A stretch of 63,000 nt of DNA. Source: Owenia fusiformis (Eukaryota > Annelida > Polychaeta > Sabellida > Oweniidae). Location: contig CAIIXF020000524.1 of NCBI GenBank assembly GCA_903813345.2, positions 1 to 63,000 of the forward strand, given 5' to 3'. The position numbers and the translations under genes were made by a program. Below are positions 25,265-37,271 of the stretch, piece by piece. The notes beneath the pieces were generated by a model. The model was given only the letters and a program-made list of their open reading frames with translations, was not told where the DNA came from and did not search any database. The first letter of the stretch is position 1, and every line of letters starts with the position of its first letter.

Positions 25265-26045
25265 TGAAAGAACAAAAGTATTATATATTTATACCGAGCG
25301 TCAATTCAAAATGATCCTCACTTTTGTCTCCACTTAAATACGACTCGTCAGTTGTATCCAGAATAGTAGAACGCCTATGGCGCTAGTGAATCATTACATG
25401 AAATCTGCATTCTTCTGGGTTTAATCTGGGTTTGTATTGTCTTATTGGGGCTTTTCGACTTTAAAACAAACCCTACCTAAATGGATTGTGTCTCGGGAAC
25501 GATTTTGTAAATAGTTATTATAAACAATTCTGAAAGAATATCACATATTTTTGTCTTCCCGATTTCAGTCATGAATTACGTCAATTTATCATGCAAACAT
25601 TGGGTAGACGTTGTCATAACCGGATGCCCGAACGTGTCAGGAACATATAGATACTCGAATGATGTTGATTGAACATCAGGGTGCAGAGAAATCGTAATTT
25701 TACTGAGTGGCTTCACGAAAAAATAAGCAGCACTTTAGGCCACCTTTAATACAACTAGTCAGTTGTATCCAGTTGGAATCCCAGCGTAATTTTTTTGATT
25801 ATATGGTTGTGCTTTGATTTTACGCTGAAAACATTTATAACTACTTCAACTTTATATTAAAACATTTATTATCTTTTCAGTTGTATTAAAATGTAAAATA
25901 TGATATATATAGAGGTTATTTAATGGGAGGGATGGAATATGGATTTTATTCCGAGGGAAAATATGATATTGGCCAAGGAAAATATCATATTGACCGAGGG
26001 CGATAGCCCGAGTGTCAATATGATATTTTCTGAGGCCAATATCAT

Positions 26046-26925
26046 TAGAGGTCGCAACGGTACTGAAAACCAGTACCGGTAACCGTCACGCTAATAACCG
26101 CACCGTTACCGAAATACCGGTAAAAATATGTAAGATAAAATGCCAATGCGCTGCCACCCCCACTTTGTTCCTAACTCTCTCCGTAGCTTCTCAAGTCTAT
26201 ATGCATACATGGTGCAAGACCGATGTGAACCCATACTGATGAACTTCACGAAATAGTATGTAACTATCTTACGAATCAAGATGTATTTTTAGTTTTAAAT
26301 TAAATGTATTACACATTTCAAACCATTTCTTAACTGTATCAATAAGCGACATAGAGTATACATGGGGGTGGGGTAGGTAAAATAGATTTTGAACAATATT
26401 GGACAGCTATTTGTCATCAGCATCCAAGATTATTGACTGTCTTGAGTTCTGGAAAGTAAACAGAGGAAAATATCCTGATGTGGCGAGTTTGGCTGAACCA
26501 TATCATGCTATTCCTTCCTGCGTCATCCGTGTCAAGTGAACGTCAGTTCAGTGCAGCAACCTGAGGTTGTCAATGCCTTGTTGTTTGTAAATGACTATTA
26601 CAAACATAATTCAGTTTCTGCATCTGACGTTGACACTACAACTACACCGGAACTGCCAAACATAACTACAACCAAATCTAAGCATGAAGCTACTACACCC
26701 GAACTGCCAAACATGGAAATCACACCTGAACTGCCAAACATGGACATCTAAATTTCTATGTAAATGTACGCATCGTGAAAGTGGAAATTAAACGAAATAA
26801 TTAAAAAAAGACGTGTCTTTTATTTCCCCGGGGATTATCGTCGGTTAACCGGTTAATAATTTCAATACCAGTAAATGCTCAATTCCGTACCGAAACCGTA
26901 TAACCGGAATTACCGTCAGCCTCTA
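26046..26925 (+). mobile_element. hAT element, non-autonomous, 880 bp
   Basis: A perfect 8-bp duplication AATATCAT flanks the element (26,038-26,045 and 26,926-26,933). The ends are TAGAGGTCG and, inverted, TAGAGGCTGA, with subterminal CGGT/ACCG-rich sequence. The same family occurs at 55,611-56,450. The 8-bp duplication plus the encoded dimerisation-domain relic establish the superfamily. Confidence 0.9.
26438..26751 (+). pseudogene. hAT transposase C-terminal (dimerisation) domain relic
   Basis: Three frames together give the typical hAT C-terminus: CLEFWKVNRGKYPDVASLAE then YHAI (about 26,438-26,506), LPASSVSSERQFSAA (about 26,514-26,560), and VVNALLFVNDYYKHN (from about 26,570). Frameshifts separate the segments, and the join SAA/PEVV shows a deletion of the piece present in the other copy (SKRTRLQ). 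The tail holds two copies of a nine-residue TPELPNM-type repeat (27-bp unit) and ends in a stop at 26,749-26,751. In an active element this domain holds the transposase dimer together; here only the C-terminus remains. Confidence 0.85.
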
Positions 26926-27438
26926 AATATCATATTTTCTCAAGGAATAAATCCATATTCCATCACGACCATCAATAACCTATTTATTTCATAATATTTT
27001 TTTTCAATTTTTGTATGTCATTTTGTATATTTTATTTTATTATTTTATTTTTTTTTCTGATACGGGATTTTTGCTGATACGGGATCCAATACGGGATCTG
27101 ATACGGGATTTTGGCTGATACGGGATCTGATACGGGATTTTTCAAATAACACTTTTATTCCCTGTTATCTTCCCAGGGAAAACATGTTATTATGGAATAA
27201 ATCAGCTTATTGCTTTCTGGAGAACAGTCAAGGTTTAAATTTGGTACAATGAATCGGACACTCATGTAAATCGACATGGTTATAACATTGAACTCAATGC
27301 AGTAAATTAGTTATTTATCTATGAATCACAGCGGGATTGGTTTCATGTTATATGATTGCCAACTCTGGCGGTTTTTTTGTAAATGCTTTTGACCGCAGTA
27401 AATGTGAAACTGATACAGTATTATTCAATTGTTTTATG

Positions 27439-27550
27439 TCTTGGTCACATTTGCTCCGATTTTCACTACGGCGCCCGGCTGATTGAGTATTGTGTTCAGA
27501 AATGTATTAAATTTTGAACAAAATACTCGCAGCAAATGTGATCCAGGCAT
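27439..27550. repeat. Short MITE with TCACATTTGC ends
   Basis: TCTTGGTCACATTTGCT at the left and AGCAAATGTGATCCAGGCA at the right are inverted. It is the L2 counterpart of 41,562-41,674 and was already present before L2 and L3 separated. Confidence 0.6.
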
Positions 27551-27629
27551 TACACAGCGGTATTTCGAACATACTATTGTTGCTTAACCACGACCTAGCC
27601 AATTTTAAAATCATACTCCTTATTTAAAT

Positions 27630-29045
27630 CCAACGATAGGAGCTCATGGAAAGTATACATTTTAACTTTTATACATCTTTACAAATACTAGAAATCTACA
27701 TGTTCGAGTGGATCACGAAGGGTCCCCATATAGCAGCAGCCTCCATAAAATGCAAAATACCTGTATTGATAACTTGACTTTGACTGATTTTGAATTGAGA
27801 TGAACTTGTTGAAACCTCGTGAAACGCCAGATACGAGTACCTAGATGTGACCTTGAAATAACGTTGGTCAATACACATTGACTTTGACCTTAGGTCACCT
27901 AATCATGTGTCGTCAAGGGTCATTGTAGCCATCAAGGTCCTTTCAACGCCAAATACTTAGATATTAATTTTTGATCTTGAAACAAACTTGACCCAGTTAC
28001 ATTGGCCTTGAACTCAGTTCACCTAATCGTTGGTTGCCAAGGGTCACAGCAGCCCAAAGGACTTTAAATCACCAAATACATAGATATTGATATTTTACAT
28101 AGGAATGACCTTGACTTCAAGTCACCTAATCATGCCTCATCAAGGGTCGAATATCAGACCAAGGGTAAAAAACGCGTAAACCTAGATATTGACATTTTAA
28201 AGAGAGAATCGGATCTAGCAAGCAGTCTAACAAAAAATTGTTTCAATTTTAGAATATTTCTGGCTTATGTCATTCCTTTTCATGTCTATTATCTAAAAAT
28301 CCCAAAACTGCACACTTTATTTCAGGAAAACTAAAGAGTTTACAACAATGACTTTTGTATATTTCTTCTATAAGAATGGTTACTTATTATTTACAATTTT
28401 GCACTTTTAATCTATTATAACTTCATCAATTTCTAACATATCGTAAATATTTTGTGAGATATTGTATTTGAGATTGTAAGGAATAGATAAGTACGTCAAT
28501 TGTACATGTTGCTTGTAATTTTGTCACCTCCATATATCTGATTCTGCCTTTAACCTAGAATGACTTTGACCTCTGACCTTAGTAGAACGCTCACTGGCCC
28601 ATCAAGTATGAGGGCAAAAGGAGATGTCGAGACCTACTATAAAAGCATGTTTGGTCTGTCTGTCATTTTGTCTGTCTGTCGGGACATCTCCTTCTACACC
28701 ATTTAACCTTAGTAAGTTGGTCTCCGAAGGTCAGAGGTAAGTTCATTCAAAGGTAAACGATCAATGTCTAGGTATTTGGCGTTTGATGATACTATGGCCC
28801 TTGGCGAATTATGATTAGATGAACCGAGGTCAACATTAATGTTTCTTGTACAAGGTCATCCCAAGGTCAAAGATAAATATTTAGGTATTTTACGTTTCGA
28901 GACCTTTGGACAAATTCGATTCAATTCAAGAATCGGTCAAGGTCAAAAAATCAATATACAGGTATTTTGTATTTTTTTTGTAACGATGTATTAAAGTTTA
29001 AATGTATACAGAGATAAAATAGGTTAGCTCCTATCGTTTCCTTGT
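27630..29045. repeat. Inverted-repeat region with facing GACCTTGA arrays
   Basis: AACGATAGGAGCT plus a GTATACATTTWAAC block near 27,631 recurs inverted near 28,990-29,040. Inside, units of about 115 bp rich in TGACCTTGA, GTCACCTAATC and CAAGGGTC repeat at 27,840-28,200, and reverse-oriented counterparts (CAAGGTCAA) lie at 28,720-28,970. TGACCTTGA resembles extended nuclear-receptor half-sites, but here it is part of a repeat. Confidence 0.6.
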
Positions 29046-29839
29046 GTATACGTTTATGTCTCTGCGTAATAACGCAGATGCGAGCAGGTAGTTACCAATC
29101 TCACCACAATGTGGCTCGTTCGGGTCAGATAGCATGGCGGGTATGGTAGAAAGTTCCCTTTAACTTAAAGTACATCTGTTTTCGTGGTTCAATTTTCATA
29201 TCACCCTTAAAATGTATCTAATAGCAATGCAAATTAAAATATGTCCAGTGAACGAAAATGCAATACAAGAATAGATATTTCACTTTTTGTGATTTTGTAA
29301 CAATGGGGTTATTTTTAGTATATGTAACATGGTCATTTTCACATTTTATATTATTACTGTTCATATTAATCAATCCCTATTCATCTCAATATAACAGGTC
29401 CCTAAGTAGGTTGTTTGCAGTTTTACTCTTTTAATACCATGTTCACTTTTATTGAAACCAGTTATTCAACTATGCAAACTGTGTCAGTTTTATATATCTA
29501 TTGTTCCCTTATATGGTCTTTCTCACTCACATGTAGCTGAGTTTGCATTGGGTGTTGGCTTGTCAGTAGTTGTTGTAAGAGTTCATTTTGTACATTACAG
29601 AGCATTGTATTTTGAACATTGAAGTTTGAAATATACTATTTTATATATATTTTAATTTGAAGTTCGAGTTATTTTATTGCCACCCACGGGCCTTCCACAC
29701 GCCCATTTACATATAACGCATTGAAACAACTTTAAAAAGTGAGCAATGTCAGTGTTGTGATAATAACGCCCCTCATACCTATTTATTACAGGTCGTGTAG
29801 ACCATTGTTGCCTGATTTATAGCAAAAACATTGACGTTT
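29046..29839. other. No gene seen
   Basis: AT-rich spacer inside L2. A short CTCTGCGTAATAACGCAGA hairpin lies at about 29,061-29,079. Confidence 0.4.
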
Positions 29840-31694
29840 GCACGTTGATGATGATGATGATGATGCGCCTTTTATAATAGATCTCATATCTTAGAAGCGT
29901 ATCAGTTCAAAAAAATACTAGAAGACCTTACATATTTTGCCACGCACTGCGCCTATTCATTTGGCAATTCAGTTGTAAAGTTTATCTTGAAAAAAATAAA
30001 TCTTCCAAATTTGTTGAGTTTTCTTGCAGAAATCGCCTACCCCCCTCCATCCATTTTGTATGATCACCGGGCGTGATTTTAGAGTTTATTGCACTGTATA
30101 TCAATTTTCTTTTCCTATCGAAATTATATAAAACGTGCTCCTCTGAATCAATATAGATGCTCCACAGGCGTAACAACCCCAAGACTTCACTATAATGGAC
30201 GAATAAAGAAGTATAAAAATGCCCATCTGAATTTTGTTATATTTATTCTCCTTGGGAAGACAGAAAATGGCCTTGAACCTAGATTGCACGCGCGATCTGA
30301 AGTAGGCCTACGTGCAATGTATTTCTGATGTACAAGAATAATCTAATTGTACATTCCGTATTGCACCAATCAATCGAAATATTGTAAAACAAGCATATTT
30401 CTAAATTGAGTAAAAGGAAGTGTTTTAATAATAATAATAATATCAATATATATATAATTTGCGCAAACTTTCAAATTTCTGTCATGATCATGAAGTTGTT
30501 GTGTGATCAAAATAAGCTCAGTTTCATCACAAGGGCGCCGGGGATTAGTATTGTGTTAAAAATTAAATCCACATAATACTCCCATCGCCAAGGCCCTGAT
30601 ACAGTGTGAATCTGACCTTATGTAAGCGAGGTATTATATTGGGCGTGTTCACTCAGGTGTTGTAATAATCGCTCGCGAATCGCAGCTCTGTCACGGTGAA
30701 TAGAGGAGACACGACTCGAATTCAAATTAGTTTTAGCCTACTTCAAACGTATTCCGAGTGAACACAATCAGGGGGCCCAAACATTGTGAACAATTTATTC
30801 ACAATTACAGGAGTGGGCGTGATAAGCTCTACTCAAAATGTATTCTGAGTGAACTCAACATGGGGGCCTCAACATCGTAAATTATTCATTCATAATTACA
30901 GGAGTGAACGTAACCAGCTCTATATTCATGTAGTCTAATGTGCCTATGTAGACGTCATCGTAGGCTCATGAATATAGAGTTCAATTGATCGAAACCGAAA
31001 CAACACGTTCACTGAAGTGTGATTTATTAAGAACAACAAACGATTATTTGTATTTTTATATTCTAATTCATTTTCTTATGCTATGATGAAGTTTATTCAA
31101 CGGGAGTCGCAATTATTTATATATACCGTACAATAAACACTTTCGAGTCGGATTTTCAAAATCTATAAGTTGGACTCCCTTTATAGAAGCTTTGAACTGA
31201 ATTTGCACTGCTTAATGCTGAAATTTTATTGTTTATCCATACATTTTAAGAAAAAAAGTATAAAAAAGATGTTAAGCCAAACGTTGCCCTAAAAATTCAG
31301 AAATGTAAAAAATCAATCCAATCTGTGCTAGCGATTCATAGGGCGAGCCATTGGGATATTTCCAGGGTTCGTACACACCTGTAAATGTCAGGGAAATTGA
31401 CTTGATTTTCCAAGTGCTGGAAATGTCAGGTAATTTTAAAATTAGGTCAAAAGGGCCAAAGATGACCGGGAATTTTGAAACGGTAGATATGTCAGGGAAA
31501 TGTCAGGGAAATTTGTATCAGTGTTGAAAAAATAATGTTCCAGAAAAAAAAATTAGGACTATGACAGGATATCAATAAAATCCAAAATGTAATATTTGGT
31601 TGATTCCACAGGCTAAAGTATGAAAACGTATTACATATATCTAGAAATTTTACACTGTCTTGATTAATGAATTTCATAGATCTAGAGGCCCTTC
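29840..31694. repeat. L2 internal segment shared (inverted) with L3 40,021-40,875
   Basis: 29,840-30,056 matches 40,860-40,650 and about 31,150-31,694 matches 40,640-40,021 on the opposite strand. 30,057-31,145 has no counterpart in L3 and is either an insertion here or a deletion there. That part holds a 90-bp tandem pair (30,747-30,835 and 30,836-30,925, both with GAGTGAAC and ATTACAGGAGTG) and a hairpin pairing ATATTCATG at 30,921 with CATGAATATAGAG at about 30,977. Confidence 0.7.
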
Positions 31695-32440
31695 CACTGT
31701 GCCAAAAAGGTTATATAGTAATAATATCTCCTGTTAACTATGCTCTAATATCAACTGTCATAGTGTGAAATATCTCCCGTATCTCCCGTGTTGTAGAGAC
31801 ACAACCTATACCAAGAGATTTGGCGGACAACTAGTATAGTTAGTACTTATTTTCAACTCTACGAAATATGACCTAATATAGGCTGCGTTATATATCCAGG
31901 CTAACAAATAGTTTGCCTACCACTCTATTGGACCTATAGAACCAGACATACCCGCCGATTCTATGGAAAACAGATTCTTCTGGCCTATTTCAGGATATAC
32001 TATTAAATCAGAGCTCTAAAAACCGGAGATACGCTAACTATACCAAATGACGTCATCGTTTCTTATTTCTTTAACTTATCTGGCTTATTAATGATTGACA
32101 ATGCACTGTCAGCGTTAAGTAATTAAACAAACAAAATAAAACTGATAGATTCACTTTATACACATTATTTAGTCAGATATAGTATTAATAATAGAGATGA
32201 TTTTTATCATTAACACTTGATGAAATCGATTTGGTCATATTTATCAATCCAAACTGATGATTGTAGTTTATTTAGAATTTTTTCTATTCAAAAAAATATC
32301 ATTTTCTAGTATTTTCCAATCTAAGCCGAAAATATCAAATTGCATTATTTTGATTGTTCTATTTCTATTTGAAAAATATTTACAAAATAAATATTTTAGA
32401 AGAAAGAAAGAAATTTAATTTGATTTAAATTAATGTAAAC

Positions 32441-34690
32441 AATGGAGTAAAAAATGTTAAGAAAAGTCATCAATTAAAAAATCAAAAAATTAACTTTCCA
32501 ATGAGTTAATCGATTCAATGCAAATTTTAACACAATGTTAATCATAGAATGAGGGACAATATACAATCATATTAATATGAAAAACTTAATTTGCAAATTA
32601 TTATTTTTGTGGAAATTAGAACAATCGGCTCTAGATATTAATCCATTAACTCTAACAAACGGATTAGTTATCAGTTAACAAAACTCATTCATAGAAATTG
32701 AAAATAACTTAGGGATTAAAGTATTACTTCTATTGCTCTGACATCAATACATGTATGTGAATGGTGAAAATCTGCACGATTTTGAAAGAATTGTTTGCCA
32801 AGGGGAGGGAATCGTTACTTGTTAGGTACTGGCCTGTTTAAAATGCGTAATGTATTTAGCTAAAATGTGAGCAGTTCTGTGTCTATCAAGACTATTTTTG
32901 TGGTTTGCAAAGTGAATACAGGTTGTTGTTTGTGCCTGTGTAAGAGGGGGCCTTAAATGTTTTTTGTTGTAAACTTAATGTAGTAGAGAAACAATGGAGT
33001 AAAAATGTCAGAAAACCCATTGATTAAAAATTAGCTTTACGTTGAGTCAATCAATTAAATCCAAATTTTAACACAATGTTAATCATTACATTAGGGACAT
33101 TATGAAATCAAATAATTATGAAAAAGTTTTCAAATTATTTTTTGTGGAACTTAGAACTAGTACTGTTGGCTGTAGGAAATTAATCCATTACCACTAACAG
33201 ACTAACAAATGGATTAGTTATTAGTGTTAACGAAACTCATATTAGAGAAATTGAATAATTGGGGATTAAAGTTTTACTTATCATATTGCTCTGACATACT
33301 GTGTGTCAATATGTTATTTACATCAGTTTGTTCTACCATGCTCCAATTTGCTCAAAGAATAATCATCGCTTTGTCAGATGAAACATTAGGAATTAATGTA
33401 AAATGTACCCGCTTCTTTATTTTCATTATCAAACAACTAAACATACCGAATCTCGCACCTTTTGAATATATATATTTGGAAATGGAAAACAAAGAAAGGT
33501 TAATAAAACTAGCTGTAATAAAAAGAAATAGTCCAATTGTAGTAGAAACAAATGTATTACATCATGGACTAATCTGTTGTTTATATCCCTGGTTTATATC
33601 TCAGATATTATATTGATAACAGAAAAAATAAATTGTTAAATATGAGAGAATTCAAGTTTTAATTTTGTTTTAGCATGGCTTAACACCACTTGTTGTATCA
33701 TGCAAACTTAAAGCATGTTTCCTTATTTATTATCAGAGATTTGTGAGAAGAAATCGGAGCAATACATCCAATATTTTACAGCCTCGTAATAAGTTTTAGC
33801 CCTGAGGATCAATTTTCAAAACATACCAACGGGTCACAATTTGTCAATTTTGGCCCATAATCACTTAAAAGTGCCTAGATTGGTAAAACTAAATAGGATT
33901 TTGACAGAGAAACAATTGAGTTAAATTGTGAGGAAACCAAATGGAGTAAAAATGTGAGGAAACCCATTGATTAAAACTTAACTTTCCGTTGAGTCAATCA
34001 ATTAAATCCAAATTTTAACACAATGTTAATCATAACATAAGGGACATTATACAATCAAATAATTATGAAAAACTTAATTTGCAAATTATTTGTTGGTTCA
34101 AATTAGAACCATCGGCTGCAGAAATTAATCCATTAACTCTAACAAACAGATTATCTATCAGTGTGAACAAAACTCAAATCATAGAAATTGAATAATTAGG
34201 GATTAAAGTTTGACTTATTACATTGCTCTGGAATGTCAATACATGTATGTGAATGGTGAAACACTACATGATCTTGAAAGAATTGTTGGCCACGGGTAGG
34301 GGGGTCCTTAGGTACGGGTCTAAATAAAATGCATAATGTGTTTATTGAATATTGAGCAGTTCTGTGTCATGACTGTTGTTTTGGTTGGCAAAGTGAATGG
34401 TTGTTTGTACCTGTGTTAGAGGGGGATTTAAATGTTGTTCGCTATAAACTTAATGTGACAGAGAAACAATGGAATAAAAATGTGAGGAAAACCAATTAAT
34501 TAAAAATTCAAAAATTAACTTTACAATGATTTAATTGATTGAATAAAAATTTAACACAATGTTAATCATAACATGAGGGACATTATACAATCACATATAT
34601 ATGAAAAAACTTATTTTGCAAATTATTTTTGTGGAATTAAGAGCCATCAGCTGTAGAGATTAATCTATTAACCCTAACATACGGATTAAT
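32441..34690 (+). repeat. Repeats of about 0.55 kb inside the CACTA-like element
   Basis: Units begin with a GAAACAATGGAGTAAAAATG-type block near 32,441, 32,988, 33,913 and 34,452. They continue with TTAACACAATGTTAATCAT, GGGACA, AATTAATCCATTAACTCTAA-type blocks and, in units 1 and 3, ATACATGTATGTGAATGGTG and AGAGGGGG. Unit 2 is interrupted after about 300 bp by unique sequence to about 33,905. Confidence 0.8.
33224..33616 (+). CDS. 130-residue ORF of unknown nature in CACTA-like element
   Basis: An open frame overlaps the end of repeat unit 2 and the following unique sequence. The unique part (from residue about 28) contains CSTMLQFAQRIIIALSDET and ends near YPWFISQILY. It is AT-rich and Ile/Leu-rich, with no catalytic motif (no DDE triad visible) and no family I recognise. 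It could be a relic of an element-encoded protein or chance. Confidence 0.2.
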   Translation: MLTKLILEKLNNWGLKFYLSYCSDILCVNMLFTSVCSTMLQFAQRIIIALSDETLGINVKCTRFFIFIIKQLNIPNLAPFEYIYLEMENKERLIKLAVIKRNSPIVVETNVLHHGLICCLYPWFISQILY

Positions 34691-35481
34691 TATTGAATAA
34701 TAAATTATTATTAACAGTACAGTATGTACTGAAGAATGCTGTACATTACCTAAAACCTAAGTGCTAAAATTACAGTTCTTTATTTTATTAACATTAAACT
34801 TTATTGATAAACAAGAGATAAAGAATATGGTTCAGATTCTCCCTATTTGTTTATTTAATAACTTAGCTACCGGAGTAATTGTTAATAAGCCAGATAAGTG
34901 ATGTTACCTAATTAGCGTTGCAAATTATGAGACTTGATGACGTCATTTCGTATAGTTACCGTATCTCCTGTTTTGGAAAGTCTGATATGAGAGTATCTCC
35001 TGATATAAGCTGATATCTGCTGTTTTTAGCACAGAATAGGCAGCGTATCTCTTGTTCTTCATGTCCGATATTGTATGAATAGTAAAGAATAGTCAGTGTT
35101 TTAAGAGTATAAATAGAAGATGTATAGTATAGTTAGGAAATCTCCTGATTACTACGGGTATAATATGGGACCTATTCTGTGGCATACCATCAAATAGTTA
35201 AGTAGAACTGGTTCGATACGCAAATTTGTCCGTATCAGAGATATTATATCGAACTATATTTTGCGGGATTCTAGAGATATATACAAACTATTTGTCCAAA
35301 TCTCTTGAAATAAAACGAGAGATACCGCACATTTTGCACAGTGTTCAGTAGTGGAAAACCTTACATTATCAAAGATTAACGTCTTGTTTTCAACCTACAC
35401 CTTGCTCCGTTCTGTCGTATTTAATAAAACAAAAATAGTATATCACGGAGGGATACGAACCATTCACCTGGGACTTGGTTA

Positions 35482-36846
35482 TTCACTAGCGCCATAGGCG
35501 TTCTACTATTCTGGATACAACTGACGAGTCGTATTTAAGTGGAGACAAAAGTGAGGATCATTTTGAACTGACGCTCGGTATAAATATATAATACTTTTGT
35601 TCTTTCATATCGGTAGCTCGTTGGCCTCATGGTTAGCGTGCCTGGCTTCCATTGTCTAGGTTAGTTGATCGAGACCCGTTCATGTCGAACTTTTTGATTT
35701 GCTTGTTGTCAAGATATAATAAGTAGGGCAAAATCCAGAAAAAGTAGATCAAAAATACTCCAATGGAGTATAAAATTGTCACCAGGATTCCGGAATGAGA
35801 CGAATGTTAACTCGTGAAATCTCGGTAGATAAAGTAGGTCAGAAAATCCGGATTAATCCGAACAAGGTTCGGGAATTTCCGTCATAAGAAGTAGGTCAAA
35901 AATACTCCAATGGAGTATAAAATTGTCACCAGGATTCTGAAATACGACGAATCGAATCGGCAAACTTCGGTACAATAATGAAGTGCATAAAAACCGAAAT
36001 GACAGGTGTCAGGGGCTTCCCCTCATCTTTCCCGACATGGTTCTTAAAGCCTTATATGGATCTATCACGTGACATTCAAAATGACGTTCCTATATGGTTC
36101 TATGGGCCTTATATGGATCTTTCGAACACGTGACCTAATACCAAATCAAAATCAAAATCGGCAAACAGGTGTCAGGGGCTTCCCCTCATCTTTCCCGACA
36201 TGGTTCTTAAAGCCTTATATGGATCTATCACGTGACATTCAAAATGACGTTCCTATATGGTTCTATGTGCCTTATATGGATCTTTCGAACACGTGACCTA
36301 ATACCAAATCAAAATCAAAATTTTACCTTGACCATTGGATGGGATTTCATAGAAAATATCAAAGAAAACATATTCTCGTGATCCTTAAATCACTTAAATT
36401 CGATCATTTTATCTTCACCCCTTGATGGAATTTTATGAAAGAAGTTATGAAAACACATCATCATGTAAGGGTTTTCACCTAAATTAGCTCGTTTTATCTT
36501 GACCCTTCAATTGAATTTCATTGAAAAATGTTTCATGAAAAATATCATCATGTTATGATTTGTATTTAAATAAGACCGTTTCATCTAAATACTTGCTGGA
36601 TAATATTTCATAAAAAATGCACTTTAAAAATATTTCAGGATTTGCCTTAATTTATCAATGTAATGTAAGTATTAGATTGACTCTCAAATAGGGTTCTATT
36701 TTAACTTTTTTATTGAAATTAATACTAGGCAGGACTCACTCTCTAAATAGCTAATAAAAATTCAACCCTTGGATGTGATTTCGTTGAAAAAAAAATATGA
36801 CAAGTCCAGAATCAAATGATTTGTCCAGAACCTCTTAAGATCCTGT
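35482..36846 (-). repeat. Right TIR of L2
   Basis: Inverted partner of 23,866-25,391. It includes two tandem 163-bp units (about 36,003-36,325) and the terminal CCAGAACCTCTTAAGATCCT. Just outside, 36,848-36,979 matches the left flank of L1 (3,118-3,247), inverted. Confidence 0.85.
35607..35695 (+). ncRNA. tRNA-like Pol III cassette in L2 right TIR
   Basis: Same cassette as 5,369-5,456, with TGGCCTCATGG, GATCGAGACCC and TTTTT in order, facing the outer end. Confidence 0.45.
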
Positions 36847-36984
36847 TCGGTGTAAAAGGGTAGGAGGTCCTATCAAATTATGGTCCTTCTCTCCATTGAC
36901 TTATATGGTGACCTAAATACAACTCTTTCCCTTATCATCTTATACACAATCAGGGCCAGTAAGGGCCGTTTAGAAAGATCCTGT

Positions 36985-37271
36985 TTTCTATCCTATCCTA
37001 TATTTCATTCATATTCTATCCTATTTTTTCTTCCTATTCTATCCTATCCTTCCCTCCTATTCAATCCATCCATCAATTTTTTCTTGATGACTTGGCTTAT
37101 TCTGGATGACTCGCCTTATACTGAATGACTCGGCTAATTCTGGATGATTCGCCTTAATCCAGATGACTCGTTTTTTCTGGATGACCCGGCTTATTCCGAA
37201 TGACATAGCTTATTCTGGATGACTTGGCTTATTCTGGATGAATCGGCTTATTGTGGATTACTCGGCTTAAA
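36985..37271 (+). repeat. CCTAT microsatellite then 19-bp minisatellite
   Basis: 36,985-37,075 is a degenerate TATCC run. 37,085-37,271 contains about ten units of GATGACTCGGCTTATTCTG with 1-5 differences each. Both lie in the centre between L2 and L3. Confidence 0.85.

Larger units (their letters stand above)
25912..27195. mobile_element. Palindromic element carrying a hAT insertion and a short tandem repeat
   Basis: The copy of this region in L3 (around 41,935) runs straight through, so 25,912-27,195 is an insertion. The left part has GGAATATGGATTTTATTCC and AAAATATGATATT blocks that recur inverted at 26,926-26,990 on the other side of the hAT copy, showing an older inverted-repeat element later split by hAT. 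25,979-26,029 is a hairpin (stem AAAATATCATATTGAC, GGGC/GCCC tip). 27,058-27,142 is a tandem array of ATACGGGATYT units (about 6). Confidence 0.65.
31695..35343. mobile_element. CACTA-like (EnSpm) element nested in L2, 3.65 kb
   Basis: The ends are CACTGTGCCAAAAAGG and, inverted, CACTGTGCAAAATGTG. TTC flanks both ends (31,692-31,694 and 35,344-35,346). Empty sites exist in L3 (about 39,998-40,018) and L1 (about 4,620-4,640), where the flanks join as CTCCTGAAGGGCC, proving the boundaries. Subterminal zones (31,720-32,060 and 34,935-35,335) carry many copies of ATCTCCYGT and inverted versions (for example 31,768, 34,971, 35,000 and 35,130), and AGATACGCTAACTATACC (about 32,027) is repeated inverted at about 34,955. 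The interior has repeats of about 0.55 kb; no transposase was recognised. Confidence 0.85.
23866..36846. mobile_element. Long-TIR element copy L2 (with nested insertions)
   Basis: The left TIR is 23,866-25,391 and the right TIR about 35,482-36,846 (inverted), both starting AGGATCTTAAGAGGTTCTGG and ending inward at GGCGCTAGTGAAT. The interior (25,392-35,481) matches, inverted, the interior of L3 in the same order: 25,392-25,911 to 43,130-42,762, 27,196-27,740 to 41,900-41,370, and 29,840-31,694 to 40,875-40,021. Insertions absent from L3 are 25,912-27,195 (with the hAT remnant) and the CACTA-like element 31,695-35,343. No transposase was recognised in the interior, so its mobilising enzyme is unknown. 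The left TIR contains a triple 163-bp repeat. Confidence 0.8.

Noticed and set aside
36985-37271. CRISPR-like array
   Set aside because: Units are directly adjacent without unique spacers and the context is an animal genome; it is an ordinary minisatellite.
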